Origin: Ascaphus truei
Taxonomy: Eukaryota; Chordata; Amphibia; Anura; Ascaphidae
Direction: 5' to 3'
NCBI GenBank assembly: GCA_036426205.1
Contig: CM071568.1
Location: forward strand, 304,491,027 to 304,555,026
Length of the DNA stretch: 64,000 nucleotides
The translations under genes were made by a program, and so were the position numbers. Positions 44,107-55,443 of this stretch are shown here, piece by piece; positions within the stretch are counted from its first letter, which is position 1, and the number at the start of each line of letters is the position of its first letter. The notes under the pieces were generated by a model. It made no database searches. It was not told where the DNA came from and saw nothing but the letters and a program-made list of their open reading frames with translations.

Positions 44107-45235
44107 TGTAGCCCCCGTGTCTAGAGAGACTACCTGTGCTGCGTTACTCAAGTGGCTTACAGGAGGCCTGATCCTACGCCGCTGGGAGCCTGGGGTGATC
44201 ACGTTCGTGGTACACAGCGCCCCCACCTGGGAGAGATCCTAACGCAGTAGGATAGCCTCTCTCAGGAACCCAATGCAGACAGTAAATACACACAACCGGT
44301 ATATAACAACAGTATTTACTGACACAAAACAAGACACAACAATATATCAATGGCCATTCAATATTCTGCCACCCACAGTAACACCTCCCCGGCGGAACCC
44401 CCAAAGTACTGGAGGGCCTAGGCACTTAACCCATTCGTGTCCACAGACCAGTCCCTCCCCAAAGAGCCTGTGTGGGATTGCGCTACCCACCGTGTATATG
44501 GCCGTTGGTGCATATGGATGTAATACCTCCCTGGTCTCAGCCAGACCAGGCCAACCGAGCAGCTGAGTCCGTGGATCCACGACGTGGTCCCACACCGCGA
44601 TCTGCCGAATCCTCTTCCGCTCTGATCCACAGGCGGATGCCTCTGGAGGGGTCTCCCGCTGAAGTGTGCCCCATAATATTGTCTCTAATGGGGTCTGCCT
44701 GGATCTGGTCCCAGACTGAAGGCTATACCTCACCACGTGGAGTGAGGGCTAGCTGGGACTTGGGGGAAATCTGGCCCAGTCCTGCGGAGCACAGCTTCCT
44801 GGACATTACCTTCTTCCTCTCCATCCTGCTCCTGACTGGCGTGGTGTGATGAATGCACCAAATGTATCTCTTTTGGGGCTCTGTGGGTCCAGCAGCCTTA
44901 ATAGCTACAGTATGCTGGCCAATGTGACCAGCAGCCCCTGAGGCTGCTGGGATATGTAGTTCCACACGGAGCCTTATTCTAAAAAAGGCAGCCGCAACCT
45001 TTTCTATTGCGCATGCGCAATTTGCCATCTGCGCATGCAATCTAAGATGGCGGTGTCCTGCCGCAGAGCTCCGGATCGCCAGTCTCAACACTTGCGCAGC
45101 CTGCCGATGGTGTCCCTACTTCCCGGCGGGTCTGTCGGCCACTCAAGCTGCAGCACCCGGTAGCCCAGCGGTATCCTCCCTCGCAGCTGCAACGGAGGTA
45201 AGGGGGACCAGGGGATGAACCCGGTTACACACTAT
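44107..45235 (-). mobile_element. Gypsy-type solo LTR, minus strand
   Basis: On the minus strand it runs from TGTGTAACCGGGTT to GGGGGCTACA. It shares GGCTCCCAGCGGCG and CAGGCCTCCTGT blocks with the LTR at 53157-54300. Confidence 0.7.
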
Positions 45236-45266
45236 ATTATATTGTGTTTCTGTATTTCTGCCAGAC

Positions 45267-45296
45267 CTGATGAAGGATCCTGAGAAGTTTGAAAAC
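45267..45296 (+). ncRNA. hammerhead-like core with exact CTGATGA
   Basis: CTGATGA at 45267-45273 is followed by AGGATCCTGAGAAGTTT and GAAAAC. The first box is exact, while stem II is decayed. Confidence 0.35.
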
Positions 45297-45544
45297 TTAA
45301 AATCAAGGAAGGGGAAGGAGGGAAGGGGGGAGCTCCCGCATCAGCTAAAGTGTAATGGTAAATTGTGGGCAAGTAGGTAAGACCATATACTGGTGCTAAA
45401 GAGGATAGGGGTAAATACAGATAAACAAACAGAAGGTTCCCCCTTGAATGCACTCAGAGCGTGCTATTCTTGCATACCCACAAAGACCTTTAACAACTGG
45501 AATGACACACACACAGTTTCAATATCCGTCAGTTTATCAACTGT

Positions 45545-45875
45545 AGAACTATGGGCGTTGTCTATCAGATTATCTGTGTCTGCAATAAAAAATACATCGG
45601 CAAAACAAAACGCCAGTTCAGGCACAGAATACTTGAACATCTAGGGGACATTTGTAATCATCGCGACACCCCTGTTGCTAACCACGTTCATAATCAACAT
45701 CAGGGAACATCTACAGCTCTGCAGTTTGATGGGGATTGAGGCAGTGTCCAACCACAGTAGAGAGGGAGATTGGGATAACGAGATTCTGAGGCGTGAATCT
45801 CGTTGGATATACACTTTGGGTACCCTTACGCCTAAGGGACTTAATGAGGAATTTCTCTTCTCCCCCTTTATTTGA
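45545..45875 (+). pseudogene. PLE GIY-YIG endonuclease, C-terminal part
   Basis: Frame 45551 reads GVVYQIICVCNKKYIGKTKR, the GVVY...YIGKT core, then RHRILEHLGDI and PVANHVHNQHQG. After a frameshift, frame 45675 continues with GDWDNEILRRESRWIYTL, then LTPKGLNEEFLFSPFI and a stop. The WIYTL...P.GLN ending is the conserved terminus of PLE proteins. RT is absent upstream, where there is only non-coding DNA. Confidence 0.85.
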
Positions 45876-45879
45876 TATT

Positions 45880-46260
45880 TGTACCCTGGCGGTCTAACTA
45901 TGTACTCTCTTTGAGATCAGCTATTGCCCTCGAGCTATTTCCTATTTGTCAGTTTTGTCTTTTGGCCCTGTAGACTTAGTGACATCTATCTCACCCCATT
46001 GTCGGCTAGAACTTTGCACCCTACCAATACAACTTGCCTCCTCCTATGTATCTATTTTTATTAATATTGTCTCCCACACTTACAGGCTGCAGTGTGGTTA
46101 CCAGTCCATTTCCTGCACTCAGTGCAGCATTGTGATAGGAGAGCTCTGATATGGATATATCCTTTGGACATATACCTGCACTCCCCATTCTGAGCCTCCT
46201 CACTGGCGGTGTAAGCATTTAGACTTACCTGCTATTACCACCAATGCCATTTACCCATCT
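45880..46260. other. PLE 3' non-coding sequence
   Basis: No coding motif. Confidence 0.4.
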
Positions 46261-46263
46261 ACT

Positions 46264-46495
46264 GCTGCGATACACTTTATTCGAGCAAATACCCAGTATG
46301 TACCTGGCAGATACCTGGAATGCGCCGCTCCTCACCTCTGACAAGCCCCGTTGCGTTTGCCTTCCCAGCCATGGTTCATGCCTGGCTGACGGGCAGCTGA
46401 TCTGTTAAATGATAATGATTAGGATTTAATAGGCTGCAATGCTTCGCGTGTCTACCAGATGGCATAAATTCATGAATTGTAATGCAGTATACAGT
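46264..46495. mobile_element. MITE copy 2, inverted and partial
   Basis: ACACTTTATTCGAGCAAATA to ATTCATGAATTGTAATGCAG is the reverse complement of 43230-43455. Confidence 0.85.
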
Positions 46496-48045
46496 AAAAC
46501 TTGTGGACCTCAGCCAGAGTGTGCCCTGGATTGTCAACTACTCACACTTGTCATTAACGTTAATGGTACTATGTTTATTGATTGGTGCGATCCAGGTCCG
46601 CTCTGTCAGTAAGTAGCATGCTATGACTTAGACATTGTGACAGTCTGCCCAGTAGGCAACTCAGGGAAGATACTCCCCCGATGGTTGCTATGGATACCAA
46701 AGGCTATTTAATGTGCACGTTCACTACGTGCCTGTACCTTTGAGAAAGCGCGAACACGCGCGTCAGGTGACCGGAACGGAGTGACGTCACCGTGCTGAAT
46801 GGACCCCACACACAAGCGTGTCAGCGTCTCTGCGATTTCAGTCGCCGAGATTGAATCAGAGATTCTCTCTGCATCTCAGCAACTGTACCACGGCATCCTA
46901 CCTTCATTTCCCCTTACCTTTGGACACAGTGAAGCTGATATGGATGCGTACAGCACGCTAAGCTAAGTGTAGTACCCTACTAGCCTTGCCGTTTTGATTC
47001 CTTGCGGACACTGTATGACACCATGCTAGGCAGAGGCATTATGTCCTCTCTACACTGCTGTACCTGCTACAGTTCCACTACCTAACTAGACACCACTATG
47101 ATTCATGAATATCTGGATGTGGTAACACAGTGCTATCCTTATAGTCCCTACTAGTTAGGGGCTACTATTGATCAGTTAGTCTGGGCATTTTATACTTATC
47201 TTGACCAAGAATACAATTTACTGATATATGTATGCATGTTTTATGTACGGCGACATAATATTGTACTCTATTAAGTATACCCAATGTACTGTATTTTATG
47301 CATGTTGACTAACCAAATCTGTCATCTCAATATGCAGTATCATTAGCACTTATTGCCATGAGACTCTTTCTTAGTGGTCCTATGTAAAGAGACTATATGT
47401 GATTTCTGTGCAACTTATTATTGTGTTGCAGAGGCTCTAACTGGATACGGTCTCTGAACCGTGCCTCAGGGCATTAACATAGCACATTTTGTGCTCGCCC
47501 CTTTACAGAAATCTAGACTAACACGCTAGGACTCTTATCTCCATCTGCAGCTACGTTTATTTAAGGTTTATCGTTCTGCGTGTGGCTACGTGTTTTTTAT
47601 GTACACCATTCAGTTCTTACTGATTTTGTGATTTTCACACCGTTTTCGCTTTGTATTACATCACACCTATGGTGGGCCATCGACACTGTATGGGTCTTTA
47701 CTTTTTGACCTTTTTGCTTTAGTTATTCACCTCCTCAGATTCAGTATCAGCAGCCTGCATTAGACTAGGACTGTTGATTTTTTAGTCAAAAGGGTATCCA
47801 TAGTTTGGATGAGCACCTTACTCTGTAGGTATTTATATGTGAATTTCTTAGCTATCTGGCCCACAGCGAGTTGATGTACTGCTATGTTTATCATCTTCCG
47901 TTTACTAATGTGCAGGAAGATTCTTTGGTTTGCCATTAGGGGCTGGTCCTGGACTGTTTACACCATGCCCCTCTTTACAAGTAATATTTTATGAGTATAT
48001 ATGTGATTAAAAGGCTTTTAATGTATTAATCATATCACATCCACT
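46496..48045. other. PLE-type 3' region and unassigned sequence
   Basis: 46735-46767 (TTTGAGAAAGCGCGAACACG, then CGCGTCAGG) is a decayed hammerhead-like 3' half. The rest has no gene. Confidence 0.35.
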
Positions 48046-48195
48046 GACCTATCTGAGTGCATTCAAGGGGGAACCTTCTGTTTGTTTGTCTCAAGTTTGA
48101 AAGCTTGTAACATTTCAACTACTTGTTGGTCCAATAAAAGGCATCATATCCCCTCCTCCCTCTCCCTCCTGTTACTGCAAGCAATGTTTCATGGA

Positions 48196-48645
48196 TTCCT
48201 ACAGCTAATAGTTCTGTATCACCGGATCTTGGACCTTTCTGTTATCTTTGTGTATTTGCATCACTTAGAAAATGAGGGGTTAACCCCTTGTATGCTACAG
48301 ACGTGAGACTACCACATGCTTGGGTTTCTATATGGCGGCGCATACACAGAGACCCAGACACAGCACCCACCTCTATGCCTGGGGTCACCCTGCTCTCCCT
48401 CAGCTGTAATTGTGTTTCACTCCTAAATCTCCAGCTATGCCCCTATGTCTGTCTGTGTCTCTCTCCCTCCTGATCTCAGAGCCGGTCATGTTGCTCCCCC
48501 AACAACATCCCCCTCAAAATAACTCTCTCCTCCGCAGCAGATATTTGGGACATCAGAACATACTGTCAGACCAGGACTGTCCCCGGGGAAACGTGTCAGC
48601 CTCACACAGAGAAGCTATAGCCCATAACACACACAGGATGCTGCC
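48196..48645. other. unassigned, left flank of the inner palindrome
   Basis: No motif-bearing frame. Pyrimidine-rich. Confidence 0.3.
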
Positions 48646-49055
48646 CCTGTGGTAATGAAGGAGTTAAACTCCAACCAATACTCCCTCAATCTAATTACTT
48701 TCTAACTCTATTTAATAACTTTCCCAATCTTATCCTCACTGATTCCTAATGTTAATTCCCAATGTAAAATAACCCCCATTATCTCCCAGTCCCTGTGATA
48801 CAGGAGTAACCCCCCCAGTGCCAGAGGCTCCCCCTCACTATCAGAGGCTCAGCCTCTCAGGCTCCTGTGTGTAAGGAAGCTCAGAGCAGCACTGGGATAA
48901 TGTGCACAGGTCACACAAGGGAGGGGAAGGGAGGAGGAGGAAAGCACTTACCCAATAACACAGGCTGAAGATCTCTGTGCAGCAGGGGGTGGGCAATGTG
49001 AGGGGGACACAGGAAAAGGGACTTAGAGGCTGCAGAGCCTATTCCTCAGTGTGTC
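48646..49055 (-). repeat. inner palindrome, left arm
   Basis: Reverse complement of 49361-49775 with only a few differences. On the minus strand it carries a TTATTGG|GTAAGT donor (GT at 48951-48950). Confidence 0.95.
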
Positions 49056-49360
49056 TGTGCTGTGTGTGTAGTGACGTCTGGTGATATACTCTGTGTGCTG
49101 TGTCTGGCTATAGGGCGCTCTGGCCTCCCCTCTTCACTCTCTATGGTCCCGCTGCTGCAGCCGGATGTGCTGGTGTGTGAGGTGTGATTCCGGCAGGAAA
49201 CACTGACCCTGAGCACAGACTGTCCCACATCCTGAGGGGGGAATCCAGGTCACTCCCACAGGGAAGGACTGAGAGATCACAGGGGCTCCCCCCACCCCCC
49301 ATAGGAAGTACACACACAGTGAGGGGGGAATAAAGTGCACATCTCAGGCACTGAGGGGGG
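49056..49360. promoter_or_regulatory. palindrome spacer, possible bidirectional promoter
   Basis: 305 bp, moderately GC-rich with CpGs, between two outward-facing copies of what looks like a 5' UTR exon with splice donor. Promoter role is inference; no TATA box is evident. Confidence 0.3.
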
Positions 49361-49775
49361 GACACACTGAGGAATAGGCTCTGCAGCCTCTAAGTCCCTT
49401 TTCCTGTGCCCCCCTCACATTGCCCACCCCCTGCTGCACAGAGATCTTCAGCCTGTGTTATTGGGTAAGTGCTTTCCTCCTCCTCCCTTCCCCTCCCTTG
49501 TGTGACCTGTGCACATTATCCCAGTGCTGCTCTGAGCTTCCTTACACACAGGAGCCTGAGAGGCTGAGCCTCTGATAGTGAGGGGGAGCCTCTGTCACTG
49601 GGGGGGTTACTCCTCCTGGTATCACAGGGACTGGGAGATAATGGGGGTTATTTTACACTGGGAATTAACATTAGGAATCAGTGAGGATAAGATTAGGAAA
49701 GTTATTAAATAGAGTTAGAAAGTAATTAGCTTGAGGGAGTATTGGTTGGAGCTTAACTCCTTCATTACCACAGAG
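49361..49775 (+). repeat. inner palindrome, right arm
   Basis: Pairs with 48646-49055. Plus-strand donor GTAAGT at 49465-49470. Its outer end lies 15 bp from the right arm of the large inverted duplication. Confidence 0.95.
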
Positions 49776-49789
49776 GTGGGGTATAGAGA

Positions 49790-52200
49790 GTATATGTAAC
49801 GGGGTTCACATTCGGCTATATAGCCAATAAGGCTGCTGGACCCACGGAGCCCCAAAAGAGATACATTTGGCACGTTCATCACACCACGCCAGTCAGGGGC
49901 AGGATGGAGAGGAAGAAGGTAATGTCCAGGGAGCTGTGCTCCGCAGGACTGGGCCAGATTTCCCCCAGGTCCCGCTAGGCCCAGACTCACTGTAGTTGTG
50001 TGTGCTGCAAGGGAAGGCCCATAGGTAGGGACGCTTCCCCATTACTGCATAGTGTCAGGGACACCGTGATCACGCCACGTGGTGAGGTATAGCCTGCAGT
50101 CTGGGACCAGATCCGGGCAAAACCCATTAGAGACAATTTTACGGGGGCACACTTCAGCGTGAGACCCCTCCAGAGGCATCCGCCTGTGGATGAGAGCGGA
50201 AGAGGATTCGGCAGATCACAGCGTGGGACCACGTCGTGGATCCCGGACTCAGCTGCTCGGTTGGCCTTGTCTGAACTGAGACCAGGGAGGTATTGCATCC
50301 ATATGCACCAACGGCCATATACACTGTGGGTAGCGCAATCCCACACAGGGTCTTTGGTGAGGGACTGGTCTATGAACACTAATGGGTTAAGTGCCTAGGC
50401 CCTCCAGTACTTTGGGGGGTCCGCCAGGGAGGTGTTACTGTGGGTGGCAGAATATTGTATGGCCATTGATATATTGTTGTCTTGTTTTGTGTCAGTAAAT
50501 ACTGTTGCTATATAGCGGTTGTGTGCAATTACTGTCTACATTGGTTTCTGAGAGAGGCTATCCTACTGCGTTAGGATCTCTCCCAGGTGGAGGCGCTGTG
50601 TACCACGAACGTGATCACCCCAGGCTCCCAGCGGCGGAGGATCAGGCCTCCTGTAAGCCACTCGGGTAACGCAGCACAGGTAGTCTCCCTAGACACGGGG
50701 GCTACATATATAAGAGGGATATGTGGTTACAATAGATGTAGATCGGACGTGTGAAATAAGGAGGTTGAGAAAATATCTATCAATATAAAAACTGCTATAA
50801 CTATTTTGTCTGGTGATCTATATAAAGAATGTTATCAGGGAATGGTGCAAATGTGCATGTGTACAGTACACACACAAGGTGCTTATATTAATACATACAC
50901 CGCTATATACCGTACATGCATGTAAACTGGCACATGTATGTACTGTACATACATAAACAAACATATCTATAAATATGCAAACATACAACCACTAATATGT
51001 ACTGGACGTGATTTGCTACAAAAGTGTGTGTGTGTGTGTGTGTGGCCCTCTTTCCCCCTAAATTAAGGGACTGCTGTTGGCTCACAGAGGGCCCAAGCCC
51101 CTGGGAGCCTGGGGTGGTATAATTATCGTTTTGGTGCATCGCCTCCACCTGCGAGGGATCCCAGCGTAGTGGGAGGAGCCCCTCACAGGAACCAATAGTA
51201 ATAGTAAACACACACAGTATATAATACCAACCTTTACTGACCGCACATATCACATAACCGCACAGTATAATGAACACCCTGCCTAGTACCACCAGTGAGT
51301 GTCCCAAAGTACATTGGGTGCCAGGCACCAATACCCTGATGTCCCTTTTCCCAGTGTCCAGCCCACCCAAAAGTGTAGGGTGTAGCGCTATCCCGTGAAC
51401 TGTTGGTGCACTTTGTTGAGGTACCTGCCGAGTACTCCAGTACTCGGTGTGGCCGACTTAGCAATGAGGATCCAGCGACGTGGCCCTCCGCGACGGCGTC
51501 CGCCTCTGCGGTGGGTGGATTCCGGTTGGAGGGTCTCACCTTTTTAAGAGTCTTTGATAACACCGCGGTGGTCTGGCCCCAGACCACAGGCCGAGATCAC
51601 CACACAGCGTCTTCCTTGTGTCCCTGACACTACAGTAAAATGGAGAAGCGTCCCTATCTAAGGGCCTTCCCTGGAGCAGCCACAAGCTACATGTGATTGG
51701 GGCCTATCTGGGACCTCTGGGGATTCTCTGGCCTAGTCTGAGTGCCACTGACACTCAGACCCGACCTTCCCCTTGTCTGTCCTGGCTCCAACTGACTAGC
51801 GTGGCTCCAAGCATGCAAAATGTATCCAATCCCTCACAGTAACATACTACAGCCCTATTGGCTAACCTTGCCCACGTGATCGGGGCGTCCCTTGGTATCC
51901 TGGGATATGTAGTTCCCCTGCGGACCCTTCCTACCATGGCCACCGCTCTACTAAAGCCTCTGCGCAATCGCGATCGCCGCCGGGACCCTTCTGCGCATGC
52001 GTGCCTAACTGTCATGGTGGCCCCCACTAGCTGGGTGCGACGCTGAGCCTCCTGAGCAACGGAGCTCTCTCTCCTTATACGCACGACACACTGCAGTATC
52101 CCTGACAGCCGCATAACGCACCGGTGGCACCTGATCGCTCCCGCAGCCGTCACAGCCTCCCCCTTCCCCTCATCGGAGGTAAGGGGGTCAGGGGGACATG
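49790..52200 (-). repeat. right arm of the large inverted duplication
   Basis: Uninterrupted counterpart of the left arm. It carries LTRs at 49795-50706 (plus) and ~51020-52205 (minus). It lacks about 200 bp of the left LTR. Confidence 0.9.
51020..51043. repeat. (GT)n microsatellite
   Basis: About 12 units; the left-arm counterpart at 43635 is only ACACACAC. Confidence 0.9.
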
Positions 52201-52224
52201 GCTACATCTATACTGTATGTAAAA

Positions 52225-52794
52225 AAATAAACGAAAGAAAAGAACCCCTATGCTGAGAGCACACAATTGGCTGGTAAACTGATACTATTATCCCAGGAAC
52301 CAGACAATAAAGGTAAGTATGTAAAACTAATTGTAATGGTGAATTAATTAAAAACAAACTTTATTGGGAGGAATCCTCAATTAAAATAAATATGTAGATC
52401 GACCTCTATGTGAGGTAAACTCCAGCCATACTAATATTCAATATTTTTGAGGTTCACAATCATTCACCAGTGACTCTTGTCACTTATTTACCATCCTTGG
52501 TAGGTGGTGCAAATTTAAGTACCTATTGCCTTCAATAGGGTTCATTATCCTTCATTCCTATACCCATCTCCTTTTTTATCATTTTGCCTTTTTGTTTTAG
52601 TTTATCACATAGAGGTCGATCTACATATTTATTTTTATTGAGGATTCCTCCCAATAAAGTTTGTTTTTAAGTAATTCACCATTACAATTAGTTTTACATA
52701 CTTACCTTTATTGTCTGGTTCCTGGGATAATAGTATCAGTTTACCAGCCAATTGTGTGCTCTCAGCATAGGGGTTCTTTTCTTTCGTTTATTTG
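52225..52794. mobile_element. fold-back element with ~200-bp arms
   Basis: 52225-52430 (AAATAAACGAAAGAAAAGAA onward) and 52601-52794 are near-identical inverted repeats. The centre 52431-52600 is unique. No coding sequence and no clear target duplication. Confidence 0.85.
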
Positions 52795-52804
52795 TTCATT
52801 TATT

Positions 52805-53130
52805 TCCCCTGATTGTAGCGCCTGTGCCTAGGCAGTAGCGAGGGTCCCCTTTCCCTTCCCCCCTTCCCATTTATTTCCCCTGATTGTAGCGCCTGTGCCT
52901 AGGCAGTAGCGAGGGTCCCCTTTCCCTTCCCATTTATTTCCCCTGATTGTAGTGCCTGTGCCTAGGCAGTAGCGAGGGTCCCCTTTCCCTTCCCATTTAT
53001 TTCCCCTGATTGTAGCGCCTGTGCCTAGGCAGTAGCGAGGGTCCCCTTTCCCTTCCCATTTATTTCCCCTGATTGTAGCGCCTGTGCCTAGGCAGTAGAA
53101 AGGGTCCCCTTTCCCTTCCCCCCCTTCCCA
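52805..53130. repeat. 63-bp tandem repeat, five units
   Basis: Unit starts are spaced 71, 63, 63 and 63 bp. It includes TGATTGTAGCGCCTGTGCCT. The unit length is a multiple of three, so the minus strand stays open with a 21-residue period; no sign of a real gene. Confidence 0.95.
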
Positions 53131-53156
53131 TTTTTCCCTGGTTGCATACATCTATA

Positions 53157-54300
53157 TGTAGCCAGGTCCCCTCTGGCCCCCCGGTCCTCCTACTTTCCCC
53201 TTACCTCCGCTGCCATGGGGGATGTTGTGGGGGCGGCTGGTGAGGCGAGCCGCTCACCGGGAGCTTGCGGCGTACCCGGCTAGAGGGGGCCGCCATCTTG
53301 GATTGCGCACGCAGGCGCGAGAGTAAGCGCATGCGCTGGAGGACTCGTGGCGGCCATTAAAGGTGCAGACATGCGCATTAGATGCACAGCAATGGCCAAT
53401 ACAATTCAGCTGCGCCGGGGAACTACAATCCCCAGCCACCCTAGGGGCTGCTTGTCGGGGGGAGAGGCAGCCAATAGGCATAGAGGATTCTCCTGCACTG
53501 GGATATACATTTTCGCGCGCTTAGACCGCGTGTTAGTCGGAGATGGGATGCAGAGAAGGTAGGGTGTGCTTGTGCAGGGGGCCAGAGACCCCCTTAGGCC
53601 CCAGCTAGGCCCCGACTCCCCTCAGATTGTGGTTGCTGCAGGGACAGGCCCATAGATAGGGACACAGACAGGACACAGCTGCAGTCTGGCTTCAGGTGTT
53701 CTGGGACTAGACACCCATCTAATACAGAGACTATCCAAGGTGGTACAATCCCTGCGGGACCCACCCATTGTGGAGGCGTCGCGGGTTACTGCTAAGGATC
53801 CGTGGATTACATTCTAAGTACAGCATCTGCGCGCCCAGGTGTGGACACACTCTGCAGGTACCCAACTACGTACACCAACTCATCTTCACCTTTGGGGCAG
53901 CACTGTCTCACACAGGTGGGGGACGCTGGGACGGTGCCCGACGCACCTCAGTACATTTGGGTAACCCTACAGGGGTATGTACACGGTGTTGGGGATACAG
54001 GGTGAGGGGTCGCGGCCTTGCGAGGCCTAGGGTTATAGTACTGTCATTGGTTATTATTGCTTATATGTATACAGTAAAGTGCTTTGTTTTATTACATCAG
54101 TGTGTATTGTACATATTTGGTCCTACACGGGGTTATCCCACATAGTTAGGATCCTGCGCAGGTGGAGGCGCTGTCACCAGAAGAATCGGGTACACCCCAG
54201 GCTCCCAGCGGCGGAGGTTCAGGCCTCCTGTGAGCCATAGGTAAAGCACCACATACACCGTAGACGCCTTATCTCCCAGGGTGGGGGAATAAGCGCTACA
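53157..54300 (+). mobile_element. Gypsy 5' LTR, 1.14 kb
   Basis: TGTAGCCAGG to GCGCTACA, with short terminal inverted repeats. It is followed by a primer site and gag. It shares segments with the LTRs in the palindrome arms (GCAGGTGGAGGCGCTG, GGCTCCCAGCGGCGGAGG), so all belong to one LTR superfamily. AGTAAAGTGCTTTG near 54070 is in the usual R-region place. Confidence 0.85.
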
Positions 54301-54303
54301 TTT

Positions 54304-54321
54304 TGGAGGCACTGCTGAAAT
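54304..54321 (+). promoter_or_regulatory. primer-binding site, tRNA-Thr-like
   Basis: TGGAGGCACTGCTGAAAT differs at three of 18 positions from the complement of vertebrate tRNA-Thr(AGT) (recalled sequence). Confidence 0.55.
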
Positions 54322-54375
54322 CTCCGAACTGGGGTGCCCAACTTAAATTAAAAGAGGTCTGATCAGTCTAGGACC

Positions 54376-54717
54376 ATGTCCATAACGTCCCGCAAGAGCG
54401 TCCACGAGTGGGCCCTGCAGCACCACACATCTCCTCGCCACGTGGTCGCTGTTGGTCGAGTCCCAGTTTCCCTGCCTTTACCCAACTTACAAACTGCCCT
54501 GAGACAGATACCAGGTTTCACAAAAGCCTGTGTGGTAGACGCTAAATGGGATACCGACATACAGTGGAGTACCTTCCTGGTTGATTGCCGCCATGACATT
54601 ACGGGGGTCAATGCCCCGCCGTTCTTACAGCTCCCTGACGCCCAGCCAGGTGGGAGTCCACTTATCTACCCTAGAGAAAAAGCTGGCAAAAAGCGCTGCA
54701 CCACTTTCAATGAATAA
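54376..54717 (+). pseudogene. gag: Gypsy gag N-terminus, PNMA/matrix-like domain, truncated
   Basis: The frame starts MSITSRKSVHEWALQHH 75 bp after the LTR and continues VVAVGRVPVSLPLPNL, IPGFTKACVVDAKWDTDIQW and STFLVDCRHDI. A short N-terminal helix followed by an RRM-like fold with GRxPV and WxTFLV is typical of Ty3/Gypsy gag proteins from which vertebrate PNMA genes derive. After ~105 codons it runs into an unrelated minus-strand PLE-type 3' end at ~54718, so capsid, nucleocapsid and pol are missing. Confidence 0.7.
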
Positions 54718-55298
54718 GCGAAGAGCGTGAAATATAAAACGAATTTATTAAGAGCAGAAACAGGAGAACACTACACTGACATGTTTCTCTCCGTGGAGCT
54801 TTATCAAAGTGTTTAAAATCTTACCTCCTGCCCTGGTTTTTGTATGCTCGCCGAACCCGGAAGTATCTCCACAGATTCGCGCCGTACAGACTGACGTGAT
54901 GACGTCAAAATCGTCATCACGTCAACCAGTGCAACAAAACAAACTTTATTGTGCTCACAAACACTAACACCATACAAAAACTACATAAACAATAATGGGT
55001 GTGGATTATAACATAAAAATATACAGTGAAATAAGGAAAAGAAGAAAAACAAAAGTACAATTATGTTGTCTAGACACATATCATAAAAATAAAAACATGG
55101 TTTAAAAAAAGGAGAATGTTGTAAGATTGAATTATTCTCAGTACAAACTTGGACCATATGTGCGCACACAGGAATGTCTGGTAAGCATTATAAGTGTGCA
55201 AATGTCGTTATTATATAAATGTTACAGTAATTGTTTATATTTAAACCAGACTTCAGCATTGGTATACATAATACCTTAAACTAAGTATGGGTATACTA

Positions 55299-55310
<12 letters not shown>
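54718..55310 (-). mobile_element. PLE-type 3' end, minus strand
   Basis: A hammerhead-like core at 54776-54810 and AATAAATTCG downstream on the minus strand near 54750. A hairpin TGACGTGATGACG / CGTCATCACGTCA lies at 54893-54925. No coding sequence remains. Confidence 0.5.
54776..54810 (-). ncRNA. hammerhead-like core with intact stem II
   Basis: Minus strand: ACTTTGATAAAG, stem II CTCC/GGAG, then AGAAACATGTC. The first box is TTGATAA; GAAAC is kept. Confidence 0.4.
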
Positions 55311-55329
<19 letters not shown>

Positions 55330-55331
55330 TA
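55308..55331. repeat. (AT)n microsatellite
   Basis: About 12 units after an A run. Confidence 0.95.
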
Positions 55332-55443
55332 AAGGAGATTATAGGTGGCACACCACTGTTTTAAAGAAAATGTTTTTCAAGGAGTTTACATTTGGTGCTC
55401 ACCTTCCGTTGATCCTGGCGTCCCAAAGCTGGATCCAAAGTAA

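Larger units (their letters stand above)
37891..45235 (+). repeat. left arm of a large inverted duplication (interrupted)
   Basis: Segments 37891-38217, 42417-43064 and 43464-45235 appear in reverse order and orientation at 49790-52200, at roughly 93% identity where I compared by eye. The arm contains a plus-sense Gypsy-type LTR, a ~450-bp AT-rich spacer and a minus-sense LTR (44107-45235). It is broken by an LTR composite (38223-42416) and a MITE (43065-43461). Confidence 0.9.
45240..48195 (+). mobile_element. PLE-type element and associated sequence
   Basis: Contains a GIY-YIG endonuclease (45545-45875), a MITE copy, hammerhead-like sequence and a 3' end with GGTCCAATAAAAGGCATCAT at 48125. 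A 43-bp inverted repeat (45418-45461 with 48050-48093) ties the two ends together. It fills a gap in the left palindrome arm relative to the right arm. Confidence 0.6.
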
